NCBI RefSeq assembly: GCF_020991455.1 | Contig: NZ_JAJMOX010000004.1 | Span: 372,001 to 436,000, forward strand | Direction: 5' to 3' | From: Flavobacterium sp. JAS | GTDB lineage: Bacteria; Bacteroidota; Bacteroidia; Flavobacteriales; Flavobacteriaceae | Length of the DNA: 64,000 nucleotides | Shown: in pieces, positions 1-7,703 of the stretch | Layout of the letters: the number at the start of each line of letters is the position of its first letter | How positions within the stretch are numbered: the stretch's first letter is position 1 | Translations under genes and position numbers: made by a program | Notes under the pieces: model-generated | What the model saw: only the letters and a program-made list of their open reading frames with translations | Database searches by the model: none | What the model was told of the DNA's origin: nothing

Positions 1-644
1 ATAGATAAATTTCCTCCAACCAATTCGCCGGTTGCTTTTCCAAAACGGTTCATCTTATCGGGACCAATTGAGTAGGAAAGAGGCTCCCCAAACAAACTAG
101 ATTTCATAGAACTTATAGCCGCCGGAGTAGCACGCGGAACCGTTACAGGCATAATACCATGGATAGATTTGTAACCCATCGTATTCAAATGATTGTGTAA
201 AACCGTTACATCACTAAAACCAATAATCCATTTTGGGTGTTGTTTGAATTTAGTGAAATCCAATAAATCAATCATTCTTACCGTTCCGTATCCGCCACGA
301 GCACACCAGATTGCTTTAATATTAGGATTATCTAATTGATGCTGAAAATCAGCAGCACGTTGCTCGTCAGTTCCTGCCAGTTGATTAAAATCGAGTCCGA
401 TTGTAGTTCCAACAACAGCCTCTAAACCCCAACTGTGCAGTAAGTCTATCGTAGGTTTTAAGTTGTCATCAATATTTTTTCTGGCAGTTGCTAAAATGGC
501 AACAGTATCTCCTTTTTGTAAATAAGGTGGTGTAATCATCTTTTGTTGGGATTGACAGGTAAATGAATGTAAAGCAAAAATAAGAAATACGAATGTACCA
601 AAAGCAAAGCTTTTCCTGAAGTCTTGGAGTTTGTTCGTATTCAT
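1..644 (-). CDS. LD-carboxypeptidase, peptidase S66 family (3' part cut off by window edge)
   Basis: The first 214 residues are visible, read from an ATG at 642-644. A hydrophobic signal segment (about residues 11-29) suggests export. The S66 family (LD-carboxypeptidase/MccF) cleaves murein tetrapeptides or related amide bonds. Visible family motifs are AIWCARGGYG (111-120) and the nucleophile elbow GFSDVT with Ser144; the Glu and His of the triad would lie beyond the window. It follows the serine hydrolase on the same strand with a 57-bp gap, so the two may be co-transcribed. Family call is firm; the substrate (murein recycling versus an exported amidase) is not determined. Confidence 0.85.
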   Translation of the reverse strand, partial: MNTNKLQDFRKSFAFGTFVFLIFALHSFTCQSQQKMITPPYLQKGDTVAILATARKNIDDNLKPTIDLLHSWGLEAVVGTTIGLDFNQLAGTDEQRAADFQHQLDNPNIKAIWCARGGYGTVRMIDLLDFTKFKQHPKWIIGFSDVTVLHNHLNTMGYKSIHGIMPVTVPRATPAAISSMKSSLFGEPLSYSIGPDKMNRFGKATGELVGGNLS

Positions 645-701
645 GTTTTCTTTTTGCTTAAAATTATAAATTATTTTTTAAATCGGGCTGAGATTAAAAT
701 A

Positions 702-1775
702 TCAACCGCCATATTTGTTTTGCAATTGTTCTAATAGTAATAGAAGTCCTTTGTCAGCTTCTTCAGATTGTACATTGGCAAAAATTATAAAAGCTTTGTT
801 GATTGGTCCGCAAATATACACTTTGGTTAAAAAAGTTCCGGGATTTCCGTTATGAAAAGAATATTTCAAGTTACTTTTTTCATTAATTTCTGAATTCCAT
901 CCAAACGAAAATTCGGGTAAACCATAATGCATGTATTCAAAATCTTCTTTCGTAAGCACTTTCGATTTCCCTGATAAACCTAGAAGCTGCATTTGAGTAA
1001 ATTTGCAATAATCAGGCAAACTAACATTTATATTTCCTGCTGATGAAAGCCAGTTTAACTTATAATTTAAGGCAGGTTCTTCTGGTTTCAATTCCTCATC
1101 ATGTCCCCAAGGTTGGTTTTTGTCCTTTAAATTTGGCTGACCAAAATCAAAATCGATGTTCAGGTTTTTGCCCAATTCTTTTACTAATGATTCATAGGTT
1201 TTGCCGGTTGCTTTTTCGAGCATAAGTCCTACGGCAACATAACTAGGATTTGACCAATATACAGGTTGTTTTTCTGTAACCGGATTTTGTTGTAAAAACC
1301 AAGCGATAAATTCATAACGTTGTTGCTGATTATTACCTTTAATTTCTTCCTGAGTTGGAGTGTCATTTCCGTATGACCAAGTGTTGATTCCCGCACGAAA
1401 AGTTATAAAATCCTGTAGAGTAAAATTATAAGTTGCAGGATTGCTTTTGGCTTTTAGTTCAGGATATAAATCAAAGAATTTAGTATCCCATTTTATTTTT
1501 CCTTCCTTAACTAAAACCGCAGCAAGGTAACTGGTTACTGTTTTTGTGATAGACCCCAGTCTAAATTTATCATCAATTCGTGCCTTGTATTTTGAGTTTA
1601 TTCGCTGATATCCCAAAGCTTGAATTTCTAAAACAGAATCAGCAGAAACTACGGCATACGCCAGTTCCGGAATATGGTATTTTACCCGAATACTATCAGC
1701 AAACGAACTGTTTTTTTGAGCATTTGTGTTATTAAAAAGAATAAGAAATAGAAAGACAAGAAAAAGTTTTTTCAT
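702..1775 (-). CDS. Exported serine hydrolase, beta-lactamase class C / penicillin-binding fold
   Basis: 357 residues with a signal peptide ending at about NTNAQ (20). The beta-lactamase-like fold is shown by SxxK as S75-I-T-K78 and by HNG (308-310) in place of KTG. The second motif, normally YxN, reads W174-S-N176 with Tyr173 one residue earlier, so the usual catalytic Tyr is either shifted or replaced. Such proteins act in the periplasm or outside as esterases, DD-peptidases or D-aminopeptidases. It is the upstream partner of the S66 peptidase, which hints at cell-wall or peptide hydrolysis. True beta-lactamase activity is unlikely without a clear YxN. Confidence 0.8.
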   Translation of the reverse strand: MKKLFLVFLFLILFNNTNAQKNSSFADSIRVKYHIPELAYAVVSADSVLEIQALGYQRINSKYKARIDDKFRLGSITKTVTSYLAAVLVKEGKIKWDTKFFDLYPELKAKSNPATYNFTLQDFITFRAGINTWSYGNDTPTQEEIKGNNQQQRYEFIAWFLQQNPVTEKQPVYWSNPSYVAVGLMLEKATGKTYESLVKELGKNLNIDFDFGQPNLKDKNQPWGHDEELKPEEPALNYKLNWLSSAGNINVSLPDYCKFTQMQLLGLSGKSKVLTKEDFEYMHYGLPEFSFGWNSEINEKSNLKYSFHNGNPGTFLTKVYICGPINKAFIIFANVQSEEADKGLLLLLEQLQNKYGG

Positions 1776-1911
1776 TTTTTAGAAAAGGCGAGTTTAAACA
1801 AGCAAGTTACAAGACATTCTGTGATAATCAAAAAAGAAAGTAATAAATAAATTGGAAATTTCTTACAAAATAATTAAAATTTCTTACATTGACCATTCTA
1901 AAGAATTATTT

Positions 1912-3015
1912 ATGCGATCACTCTGGTTTAAGTTTTATATAATGACATTTTTTTCATTGTCAATTGTACAAGCACAATCAAAAAAATATGCAATTCATAC
2001 GGTTGCATTTTATAATTTCGAAAATCTTTTTGATACGATTAATGATCCCAATACGAGCGATGACGAATGGACGCCAACCGGAGCGCAGCATTGGACTCAA
2101 GAAAAATACGAACAAAAACTAAAGAATCTTTCCAGAGTTTTATCTGAAATTGGAACGCCGGAAAATCCAAATGCGCCAACTATTATTGGAGGTTCTGAGA
2201 TCGAAAACCGTGGCGTAGTCGAAGACTTAATTAAACAACCCAAATTAGCAGACTTTGATTACGGAATCATTCATTTTGATTCGCCCGATAAACGCGGAAT
2301 TGATGTTGCATTATTATATCAGAAAAAACATTTCAAGCCCACTTCATATTCAAACGTTCCTTTATTTATCTACAAAAATAAATTGCCCGCCAAAGAAGAT
2401 AAAAAAGAAGAAATAGATGATGATCTTGAACCTAAAATTGAAAATAACAATCGAATTTTTACACGAGATCAACTTTTGGTTACTGGTTTTCTTGAAGACG
2501 AAGAAATACATATTATTGTTAATCACTGGCCGTCAAGATCTGGTGGTGAAAAAGCAAGCAGTCCTTTTCGGGAAGCTGCCGCAAATTTAAACCGGAAAAT
2601 TATCGATTCATTGCAGCAAATAAATCCAAATGCAAAAGTGATCACAATGGGCGATTTAAACGACGGGCCTTTTAATAAAAGCATAAAAATTGCACTTGGA
2701 GCCAAAGCAAAAAAGTCTGAAGTTCCGGAATTTGGTGTTTTTAACCCGTTTGAAGAAATGGCAAACAAAGGAATGGGAACAATCGCTTTTAGAGATTCCT
2801 GGGATATTTTTGACCAAATTATAATTACTGAATCGCTTATAAAACCTAATTTCTCCACTTATAAATATTGGAAAGCAGGAATATTCAACCGATCGTATCT
2901 TATTCAAACTTCTGGACAATATAAAGGTTATCCGTTGCGCCACAGTTTAACCGAAGTTGGTTTTAGCGATCATTTTCCGGTTTATATTTATCTGATAAAA
3001 GAGATGAAATTGTAG
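1912..3015 (+). CDS. Secreted endonuclease/exonuclease/phosphatase (EEP) family protein
   Basis: 367 residues from the ATG at 1912. An in-frame TTG 60 bp upstream is ignored because the ATG starts directly at a signal peptide (MRSLWFKF...SIVQAQ). EEP metal-phosphoesterase motifs appear in order: YNFENLFD (about 34-41), GGSEIENRG with Glu96, NHWPSRSGG with His205, GDLNDGP with Asp248 and Asn250, and SDHFPVY with Asp353-His354. The full catalytic set is present. Likely an extracellular or periplasmic nuclease or phosphodiesterase used in nutrient scavenging. The stop codon lies inside a hairpin repeat (3011-3040). Substrate not determined. Confidence 0.85.
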   Translation: MRSLWFKFYIMTFFSLSIVQAQSKKYAIHTVAFYNFENLFDTINDPNTSDDEWTPTGAQHWTQEKYEQKLKNLSRVLSEIGTPENPNAPTIIGGSEIENRGVVEDLIKQPKLADFDYGIIHFDSPDKRGIDVALLYQKKHFKPTSYSNVPLFIYKNKLPAKEDKKEEIDDDLEPKIENNNRIFTRDQLLVTGFLEDEEIHIIVNHWPSRSGGEKASSPFREAAANLNRKIIDSLQQINPNAKVITMGDLNDGPFNKSIKIALGAKAKKSEVPEFGVFNPFEEMANKGMGTIAFRDSWDIFDQIIITESLIKPNFSTYKYWKAGIFNRSYLIQTSGQYKGYPLRHSLTEVGFSDHFPVYIYLIKEMKL

Positions 3016-3040
3016 AGACGCACTGCTGTGCGTTTCTACA
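3011..3040. repeat. Palindromic GTAGAGACGCAC hairpin overlapping a stop codon
   Basis: Inverted repeat with arms TGTAGAGACGCAC and GTGCGTTTCTACA (one mismatch) around a 4-nt loop. The TAG stop of the EEP gene (3013-3015) is in the left arm. A related hairpin with the same GCGCAC/GTGCGT core sits at 45803-45833. It may act as a transcript-end structure, although it has no long T-run. Confidence 0.7.
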
Positions 3041-3051
3041 CAAAACTTTTT

Positions 3052-3084
3052 CCTTAACTTAGCTACTTAGAAACTCAGTACCTC
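3052..3084. repeat. Degenerate CTTAG/ACTCAG intergenic repeat
   Basis: A low-complexity run of ACTTAG and ACTCAG words just before the 3-hydroxyanthranilate dioxygenase start. Similar word arrays occur at 40903-40940 and 41511-41545. No function is evident; the resemblance is by eye. Confidence 0.45.
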
Positions 3085-3090
3085 AAAAAA

Positions 3091-3630
3091 ATGTCAATAG
3101 CAAAACCTTTCAATCTTACCAAATGGATCGACGAAAACCGTCATTTATTAAAACCGCCTGTTGGAAATAAAAATCTTTATGTTGATTCCGGCGATTATAT
3201 TGTCATGATTGTTGCAGGTCCAAATGCCCGAAAAGATTATCATTACAACGAAACCGAAGAGCTTTTTTATCAGCTCGAAGGCAGTATAAAAGTTGTAATC
3301 CAGGAAGACGGCCAACGCAAAGAAATGGAATTAAATGCCGGTGATATGTATCTTCATCCAGCTAAAATTCCACATTCCCCAGTTCGTTCTGAAGGTTCAA
3401 TTGGTTTGGTAATCGAGCGCAAACGCGCCGGAAAAGGATACACAGACGGCTTGCTTTGGCATTGCGATAATTGCAATCACAAACTTTACGAAGTGCTTTT
3501 TGAACTTCATAATATAGAGAAAGATTTCTTGCCACATTTCGAACATTTCTACAATTCATTAGAATTAAGAACTTGTGATAATTGCGGAACCGTAATGGAA
3601 TCTGATCCTAGATTTGTTGCTAAGAAATAG
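3091..3630 (+). CDS. nbaC: 3-hydroxyanthranilate 3,4-dioxygenase
   Basis: 179 residues. Opens the ring of 3-hydroxyanthranilate to aminocarboxymuconate semialdehyde in the kynurenine route (tryptophan breakdown or de novo NAD synthesis); cytosolic. The cupin iron ligands are visible as His51, Glu57 and His95, with Arg47 and Arg99 in the substrate pocket. The bacterial-type C-terminal rubredoxin-like site is complete: CDNC at 125-128 and CDNC at 162-165. The length is typical for bacterial enzymes. No other kynurenine gene is in the window, so it stands alone here. Confidence 0.95.
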   Translation: MSIAKPFNLTKWIDENRHLLKPPVGNKNLYVDSGDYIVMIVAGPNARKDYHYNETEELFYQLEGSIKVVIQEDGQRKEMELNAGDMYLHPAKIPHSPVRSEGSIGLVIERKRAGKGYTDGLLWHCDNCNHKLYEVLFELHNIEKDFLPHFEHFYNSLELRTCDNCGTVMESDPRFVAKK

Positions 3631-3640
3631 TTTAATTAGG

Positions 3641-3725
3641 AGCTAATCCCGCTATTCGTTTCAATCTTTTGTGGCTCCCGAAGCTTCGGGACCGGCACAA
3701 AAGGATTTCCACTTCTATCGGGGCT
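3641..3725 (+). repeat. Modular hairpin repeat, copy A
   Basis: Begins AGCTAATCCCGCTATTCG and ends CTTCTATCGGGGCT, with an internal hairpin whose arms are ATCTTTTGTG and CACAAAAGGAT and whose centre is the palindrome TCCCGAAGCTTCGGGA. The same outer frame occurs at 18380-18449 (same strand) and 62563-62649 (opposite strand) with different centres. Intergenic, directly upstream of a small antitoxin-like gene. Confidence 0.85.
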
Positions 3726-3772
3726 ATTAGACCTCGTTGATAAACACAATTTATAGATTTAAAATAATAAAT

Positions 3773-3946
3773 ATGGAAGATTCAGATGAAATAGAAAACA
3801 CTGATGCTATTGCAAGTAGTGTTAAAGAAAATAACTTTAAAGAATTAAAAGCAGAAATCGAACAAGGAAAATTAGATTTTAAAGAAGGTAGATTTATAAC
3901 ACATGAAGAAATGCTCCTTGAATTGAAAAGTAAAGGAATTATATAA
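3773..3946 (+). CDS. Small acidic antitoxin-like protein (57 aa, orphan)
   Basis: An ATG at 3773 gives 57 residues rich in Glu, Asp and Lys; a longer in-frame start at 3737 is less likely because it would run out of the repeat region. The C-terminal stretch KLDFKEGRFITHEEMLLEL resembles the tail of RelB/ParD-type antitoxins, in which a helix ending in (I/V)THEE(M/V) wraps the toxin. No toxin-sized reading frame follows in the 149 bp before the next gene. It may be an orphan antitoxin, a remnant of a module, or simply an unrelated small protein. Confidence 0.5.
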   Translation: MEDSDEIENTDAIASSVKENNFKELKAEIEQGKLDFKEGRFITHEEMLLELKSKGII

Positions 3947-4008
3947 TTAACTTAATAAGTCCAATCTGAGGCTAAAAAGAAATATTTAAATTAAGAATAA
4001 GTTTAAAA

Positions 4009-4043
4009 GATCTTTGTCAAAGTTTTAAACTTTGATAAAGGTC
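4009..4043. repeat. Hairpin GATCTTTGTCAAAG ... CTTTGATAAAGGTC
   Basis: Imperfect inverted repeat centred on TTTTAAA, lying 3' of both the small antitoxin-like gene and the convergent phosphodiesterase gene. It could serve as a two-way transcript end. The phrase after it (CCGTTTAATCCGCAAAATCC, about 4060-4080) is also repeat-like. Confidence 0.55.
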
Positions 4044-4095
4044 TATATCTTAGGAAGAATCCGTTTAATCCGCAAAATCCGTGGGCAAACACGCA

Positions 4096-5055
4096 CTATA
4101 ACTCAAATCGTTTCCCTTGTTCCGGATAAATAATCTTCAAACCTAAATCATTCTGATTTTTAAGTTGTTCTTTAATTTTTACAATATTTTTAGTTGGTGG
4201 TTTTAAATGTGTAATGATGATTTTGAAGCCTTTCAAAGAATCTTTTCCGGCTAATTCTTCTAAAGTATGAAGTTCTTTCATTAAATAATTTGGAGTCAAA
4301 TGTCCGAACAAAAACTTGTCGGGTTGCTCGTTCGGGAAAGAAATTTCAATGAAAACTCCTTTTAGTTGTTTGTCTTTGACAAGTGGCGCAATTGCAGTCC
4401 ATAAATCATGTAAGTCAGTGCTTTTTTCGACAGCGTCAGGTCCTGTGTCTCCTAAATATAAAGCATAAGCATCTCCATTTTTAACTAAAAAAGCAGTGCT
4501 TTCAAACGGATTTACGTGGCTTAACGGAAACGCTTTTACCGTCATTGTTGTATTCGTTAACGGAGTTTCTTCACCAATTGTTAAAGTCTGAAAATGATAT
4601 TTTTTTAAAGGAAAACCAACTCCGGCATCTCCAAAATTTGCCCAGGTCTGATCGTTGAAATAATGGTTTTCCATCATTTCCATGCATTTATTAGTCGCAT
4701 AAACAGTCTTTGAAGAATCAGCTGGCGAATTAATTATCAAACCCGAAACGTGATCTAAATGTGCATGTGAGATCAAATATCCTTTGATATATTTTCGCAA
4801 AACTTCACTAGTTGAAATTTTAAAAGCTTTATTTTTTATGGCAACTTCAATTCCTGCATTTATAGTTCCCGCATCAAGACAGATGTAATCTTTTGTATTA
4901 ACCGGGGCTAATAAATAAGCCGAAAGATTTTTTTCGTCAATTCCGCCTTTTACTCCTAAAGGAACAACCTGAAAAGCAGGTTTTTGTTCTTTTTGAGCAA
5001 ACGTATTAATTGAAATTAAAAAGAAGCAAAGCAGAAGACGATTGAAAATGGTCAT
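4096..5055 (-). CDS. cpdP: Periplasmic class II 3',5'-cyclic-nucleotide phosphodiesterase (metallo-beta-lactamase fold)
   Basis: 319 residues with a signal peptide ending near TFAQ (21). The metal site HAHLDH (97-102) is followed by VSGLIINSP, the signature of the PDEase_II family (yeast PDE1, Vibrio CpdP) rather than of general MBL-fold enzymes. Further family marks are FPLSHVNPFESTAF and YLGDTGPDAVE. It should hydrolyse cyclic nucleotides outside the inner membrane, perhaps to scavenge phosphate or nucleosides. It stands alone, convergent with the small gene at 3773. Family call is good; the natural substrate is inferred. Confidence 0.85.
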   Translation of the reverse strand: MTIFNRLLLCFFLISINTFAQKEQKPAFQVVPLGVKGGIDEKNLSAYLLAPVNTKDYICLDAGTINAGIEVAIKNKAFKISTSEVLRKYIKGYLISHAHLDHVSGLIINSPADSSKTVYATNKCMEMMENHYFNDQTWANFGDAGVGFPLKKYHFQTLTIGEETPLTNTTMTVKAFPLSHVNPFESTAFLVKNGDAYALYLGDTGPDAVEKSTDLHDLWTAIAPLVKDKQLKGVFIEISFPNEQPDKFLFGHLTPNYLMKELHTLEELAGKDSLKGFKIIITHLKPPTKNIVKIKEQLKNQNDLGLKIIYPEQGKRFEL

Positions 5056-5167
5056 ATTTGAGTAATTTTGTTAGTGCAAATTTCAGGAATTATGGCGAAT
5101 AAATTATAGTGTATTCCTTTAAATGCTATTAATTAACCCTAAATTTACTTTGATTTTAACAGCGGAT

Positions 5168-5201
5168 TTGAGTTTAAATTCAACTCTAAATAATATCTTT
5201 A
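5168..5201 (+). promoter_or_regulatory. Possible promoter for the aldehyde dehydrogenase gene
   Basis: TTG at 5168-5170, 23-nt gap, then TATCTTTA at 5194-5201 (7 of 8 to TAnnTTTG), 37 nt before the ATG. The spacer is slightly long. Confidence 0.4.
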
Positions 5202-5238
5202 CATTAAAAATATAACAATTTTAACTAAAAAAGTTACA

Positions 5239-6792
5239 ATGACAACAATAGCATCGCAATTTGGAATGAATGAGGCTCTGGAAAAATTGGGCATCAAATT
5301 GATAAATGACGGAACATCAACAGGAACGCAAAACTTTGCTTCGGGAGGAAATTTGGATAGTTTTTCACCAGTTGACGGAAAACTAATTGCTTCGGTAAAA
5401 ATGTCAACACAAGCTGATTACGAAAAGGTAATGAAGGCAGCTACGGAAGCTTTTAAAACTTTTCGTTTAATTCCTGCACCACAACGTGGAGAAATTGTAC
5501 GTCAGTTTGGGCAAAAGTTACGTGAAAATAAAGAAGCTCTTGGTAAATTGGTTTCTTATGAAATGGGAAAATCATTGCAGGAAGGTTATGGAGAAGTACA
5601 AGAAATGATTGATATCTGTGATTTTGCAGTGGGTTTATCTCGTCAATTACACGGCTTAACAATGCATTCTGAAAGACCTGGACACCGTATGTATGAGCAA
5701 TATCATCCATTGGGAGTTGTCGGGATCATTTCAGCATTTAATTTCCCTGTTGCAGTTTGGGCTTGGAATACAGCTTTAGCGTGGATTTCGGGAGATGTTT
5801 GTGTTTGGAAACCTTCTGAGAAAACACCTCTTTGTGGAATCGCATGTCAAAATATTATTGCTCAGGTTATAAAAGAAAATAATTTGCCGGAAGGGATTTC
5901 ATGTCTAATAAATGGCGATTATAAAATAGGTGAATTAATGACGGCTGATACCCGAATTCCGTTAGTTTCTGCTACAGGTTCAACCCGAATGGGAAAAATT
6001 GTAGCACAAGCAGTTGCGGGTCGTTTAGGGAAATCATTATTAGAATTAGGAGGAAATAATGCTATTATTGTAACTCCGGATGCCGATATTAAAATGACTG
6101 TTATTGGAGCAGTTTTTGGTGCTGTAGGAACTGCAGGACAGCGTTGTACATCAACTCGAAGGCTGATCATTCACGAAAGTATTTATGATAAAGTAAAAGA
6201 TGCTTTGGTTGCGGCATACAAGCAATTAAGGATCGGAAATCCGCTTGACGAAAACAACCATGTTGGTCCGCTAATCGATACTCACGCCGTTGAGTTGTAT
6301 GCTCAGGCTTTGAATAAAGTAGTGGCCGAAGGTGGAAATATTTTAGTCGAAGGCGCCGTACTTTCAGGTGAAGGTTACGAAAGTGGCTGTTATGTTAGAC
6401 CAGCAATTGCTGAGGCTCAAAATTCATTTGCAATCGTACAGCATGAAACATTTGCTCCGGTTTTATATTTGATTAAATACTCGGGCGAAGTTGATAATGC
6501 GATTGACCTTCAAAACGGTGTTGCACAAGGATTATCATCAGCAATTATGACAAATAATCTTCGTGAAGCCGAAAGATTTTTATCTGTTGTAGGTTCTGAT
6601 TGTGGAATTGCAAACGTAAATATCGGAACTTCCGGTGCTGAAATTGGAGGTGCTTTTGGTGGAGAAAAAGAAACTGGTGGAGGTAGAGAATCAGGTTCTG
6701 ATGCCTGGAAAGTTTATATGCGTCGCCAAACCAACACAATTAATTACACCACAAGTTTGCCTTTAGCGCAAGGAATTAAATTTGATTTGTAA
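5239..6792 (+). CDS. amaB: Aldehyde dehydrogenase, ALDH7 (alpha-aminoadipic semialdehyde dehydrogenase-like)
   Basis: 517 residues, NAD(P)-dependent, cytosolic. Catalytic Cys303 lies in AGQRCTSTRR, general base Glu269 in LLELGGNN, Asn168 in AFNFP and Lys191 in WKPSEK. The phrase GHRMYEQYHPLGVVGIISAF (148-167) and the overall length match the ALDH7A1/antiquitin subfamily, which oxidises alpha-aminoadipic semialdehyde in lysine catabolism. It has its own terminator and probable promoter, so it is monocistronic. A role next to the 3-hydroxyanthranilate dioxygenase cannot be excluded but nothing in the sequence requires it. Confidence 0.88.
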   Translation: MTTIASQFGMNEALEKLGIKLINDGTSTGTQNFASGGNLDSFSPVDGKLIASVKMSTQADYEKVMKAATEAFKTFRLIPAPQRGEIVRQFGQKLRENKEALGKLVSYEMGKSLQEGYGEVQEMIDICDFAVGLSRQLHGLTMHSERPGHRMYEQYHPLGVVGIISAFNFPVAVWAWNTALAWISGDVCVWKPSEKTPLCGIACQNIIAQVIKENNLPEGISCLINGDYKIGELMTADTRIPLVSATGSTRMGKIVAQAVAGRLGKSLLELGGNNAIIVTPDADIKMTVIGAVFGAVGTAGQRCTSTRRLIIHESIYDKVKDALVAAYKQLRIGNPLDENNHVGPLIDTHAVELYAQALNKVVAEGGNILVEGAVLSGEGYESGCYVRPAIAEAQNSFAIVQHETFAPVLYLIKYSGEVDNAIDLQNGVAQGLSSAIMTNNLREAERFLSVVGSDCGIANVNIGTSGAEIGGAFGGEKETGGGRESGSDAWKVYMRRQTNTINYTTSLPLAQGIKFDL

Positions 6793-6811
6793 AACTAATA
6801 TTCTAATACTG

Positions 6812-6847
6812 AAAACCGCTTTTCAAAATATGAAAGCGGTTTTTTTT
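6812..6847 (+). terminator. Rho-independent terminator of the aldehyde dehydrogenase gene
   Basis: Stem AAACCGCTTT / AAAGCGGTTT with a short A-rich loop, followed by a run of T, 20 bp after the stop codon. Confidence 0.9.
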
Positions 6848-6862
6848 GTGTAGTATTTTGCT

Positions 6863-6870
6863 TAAGTTTG
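6863..6870 (+). promoter_or_regulatory. Candidate -7 box TAAGTTTG before the lipoprotein gene
   Basis: Exact TAnnTTTG match 17 nt before the ATG at 6888. No TTG at the usual 19-22 nt upstream distance, so support is partial. Confidence 0.4.
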
Positions 6871-6887
6871 ATTTAAATATATACTAA

Positions 6888-7628
6888 ATGAAATCTAAAG
6901 TATTTTTGTTGTTAATGGCAATTTCTATTATTAGTTGTAATAAAAAGGAAGATGTAAAAGCAGTAGTGTCAAAAAAAGACACTTTGAATCAAGAAGTTGT
7001 TGACGAAGAATATGAAGATAATGCTCCGGATGAAGTAGTTTTAAAGGGGCTGGATTTTCCAAAAACGGGGGGAAATGTAGAAGCTTTTGTACCAGAGCCA
7101 TGTGAAATTAAAATGAAGGCGGAAGGTTTTTTAAATGACGACGATCTTAAAGATATTGTAATTGTTTTGCAGAATAAAGAAAATAATACCGATTCGCGCG
7201 CAACACTGGTTTTGTTGCAACAAGAAACAGGAGGGTATAAATTGCAGGAACTTTCATGGGAAGCAATGGAGCCTGAGTATACCAGTGATGGATATAAACT
7301 TTATGATTATGAAGAAATTTCTATAGATAAGGAAAAAAAATTGAGGATCGAGCTTCAGGGGGTAGGGGCTATTGGTAATAGAGAAACAGTATATAAATAC
7401 ATAAATGATAAATTAGTTCTTGTTAGAATTGAAACTTTTCATTCGGGAGCGGGTTCTTACACCTCGAGTGATTATGATCTTGTTTCTGGAGAAGTTGATC
7501 ATGAAATAACGAATACAATGGTTGATAGTATGCCGAGTGTACATGAAATTGAAAAGTTTAAATTGAAAGGACAAATGTTATTTACAAATGATAATCCAGA
7601 TAGAGTTTTAGAAAACATGTATAAGTAA
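6888..7628 (+). CDS. Lipoprotein of unknown function (246 aa)
   Basis: The N-terminus MKSKVFLLLMAISIISC has a lipobox with Cys17 as the likely lipidated residue. The mature part is acidic at first (about 21-50, many Glu and Asp) and then predicted mostly beta (LRIELQGVGAIGNRETVYKY). No catalytic motif or named domain is recognised. The alternating strands resemble FG-GAP-like or PA3715-like solute proteins, but this is only an impression. Single gene between two clear terminators. Confidence 0.8.
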   Translation: MKSKVFLLLMAISIISCNKKEDVKAVVSKKDTLNQEVVDEEYEDNAPDEVVLKGLDFPKTGGNVEAFVPEPCEIKMKAEGFLNDDDLKDIVIVLQNKENNTDSRATLVLLQQETGGYKLQELSWEAMEPEYTSDGYKLYDYEEISIDKEKKLRIELQGVGAIGNRETVYKYINDKLVLVRIETFHSGAGSYTSSDYDLVSGEVDHEITNTMVDSMPSVHEIEKFKLKGQMLFTNDNPDRVLENMYK

Positions 7629-7657
7629 ATATTATTAATTTAGATTTTGATAATAAA

Positions 7658-7692
7658 AAAGGCTTCCAATTTTTTGGAAGCCTTTACTTTTA
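7658..7692. terminator. Bidirectional terminator between convergent genes
   Basis: Stem AAAGGCTTCCAA / TTGGAAGCCTTT with A-run on the left and T-rich tail on the right, so it can end both the plus-strand lipoprotein gene and the minus-strand pectate lyase gene. Confidence 0.9.
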
Positions 7693-7703
7693 GTATTACA
7701 GTT

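Noticed and set aside
1852..1911. Longer TTG start of the EEP nuclease
   Set aside because: It would place 20 residues before a good signal peptide; the ATG at 1912 fits better.
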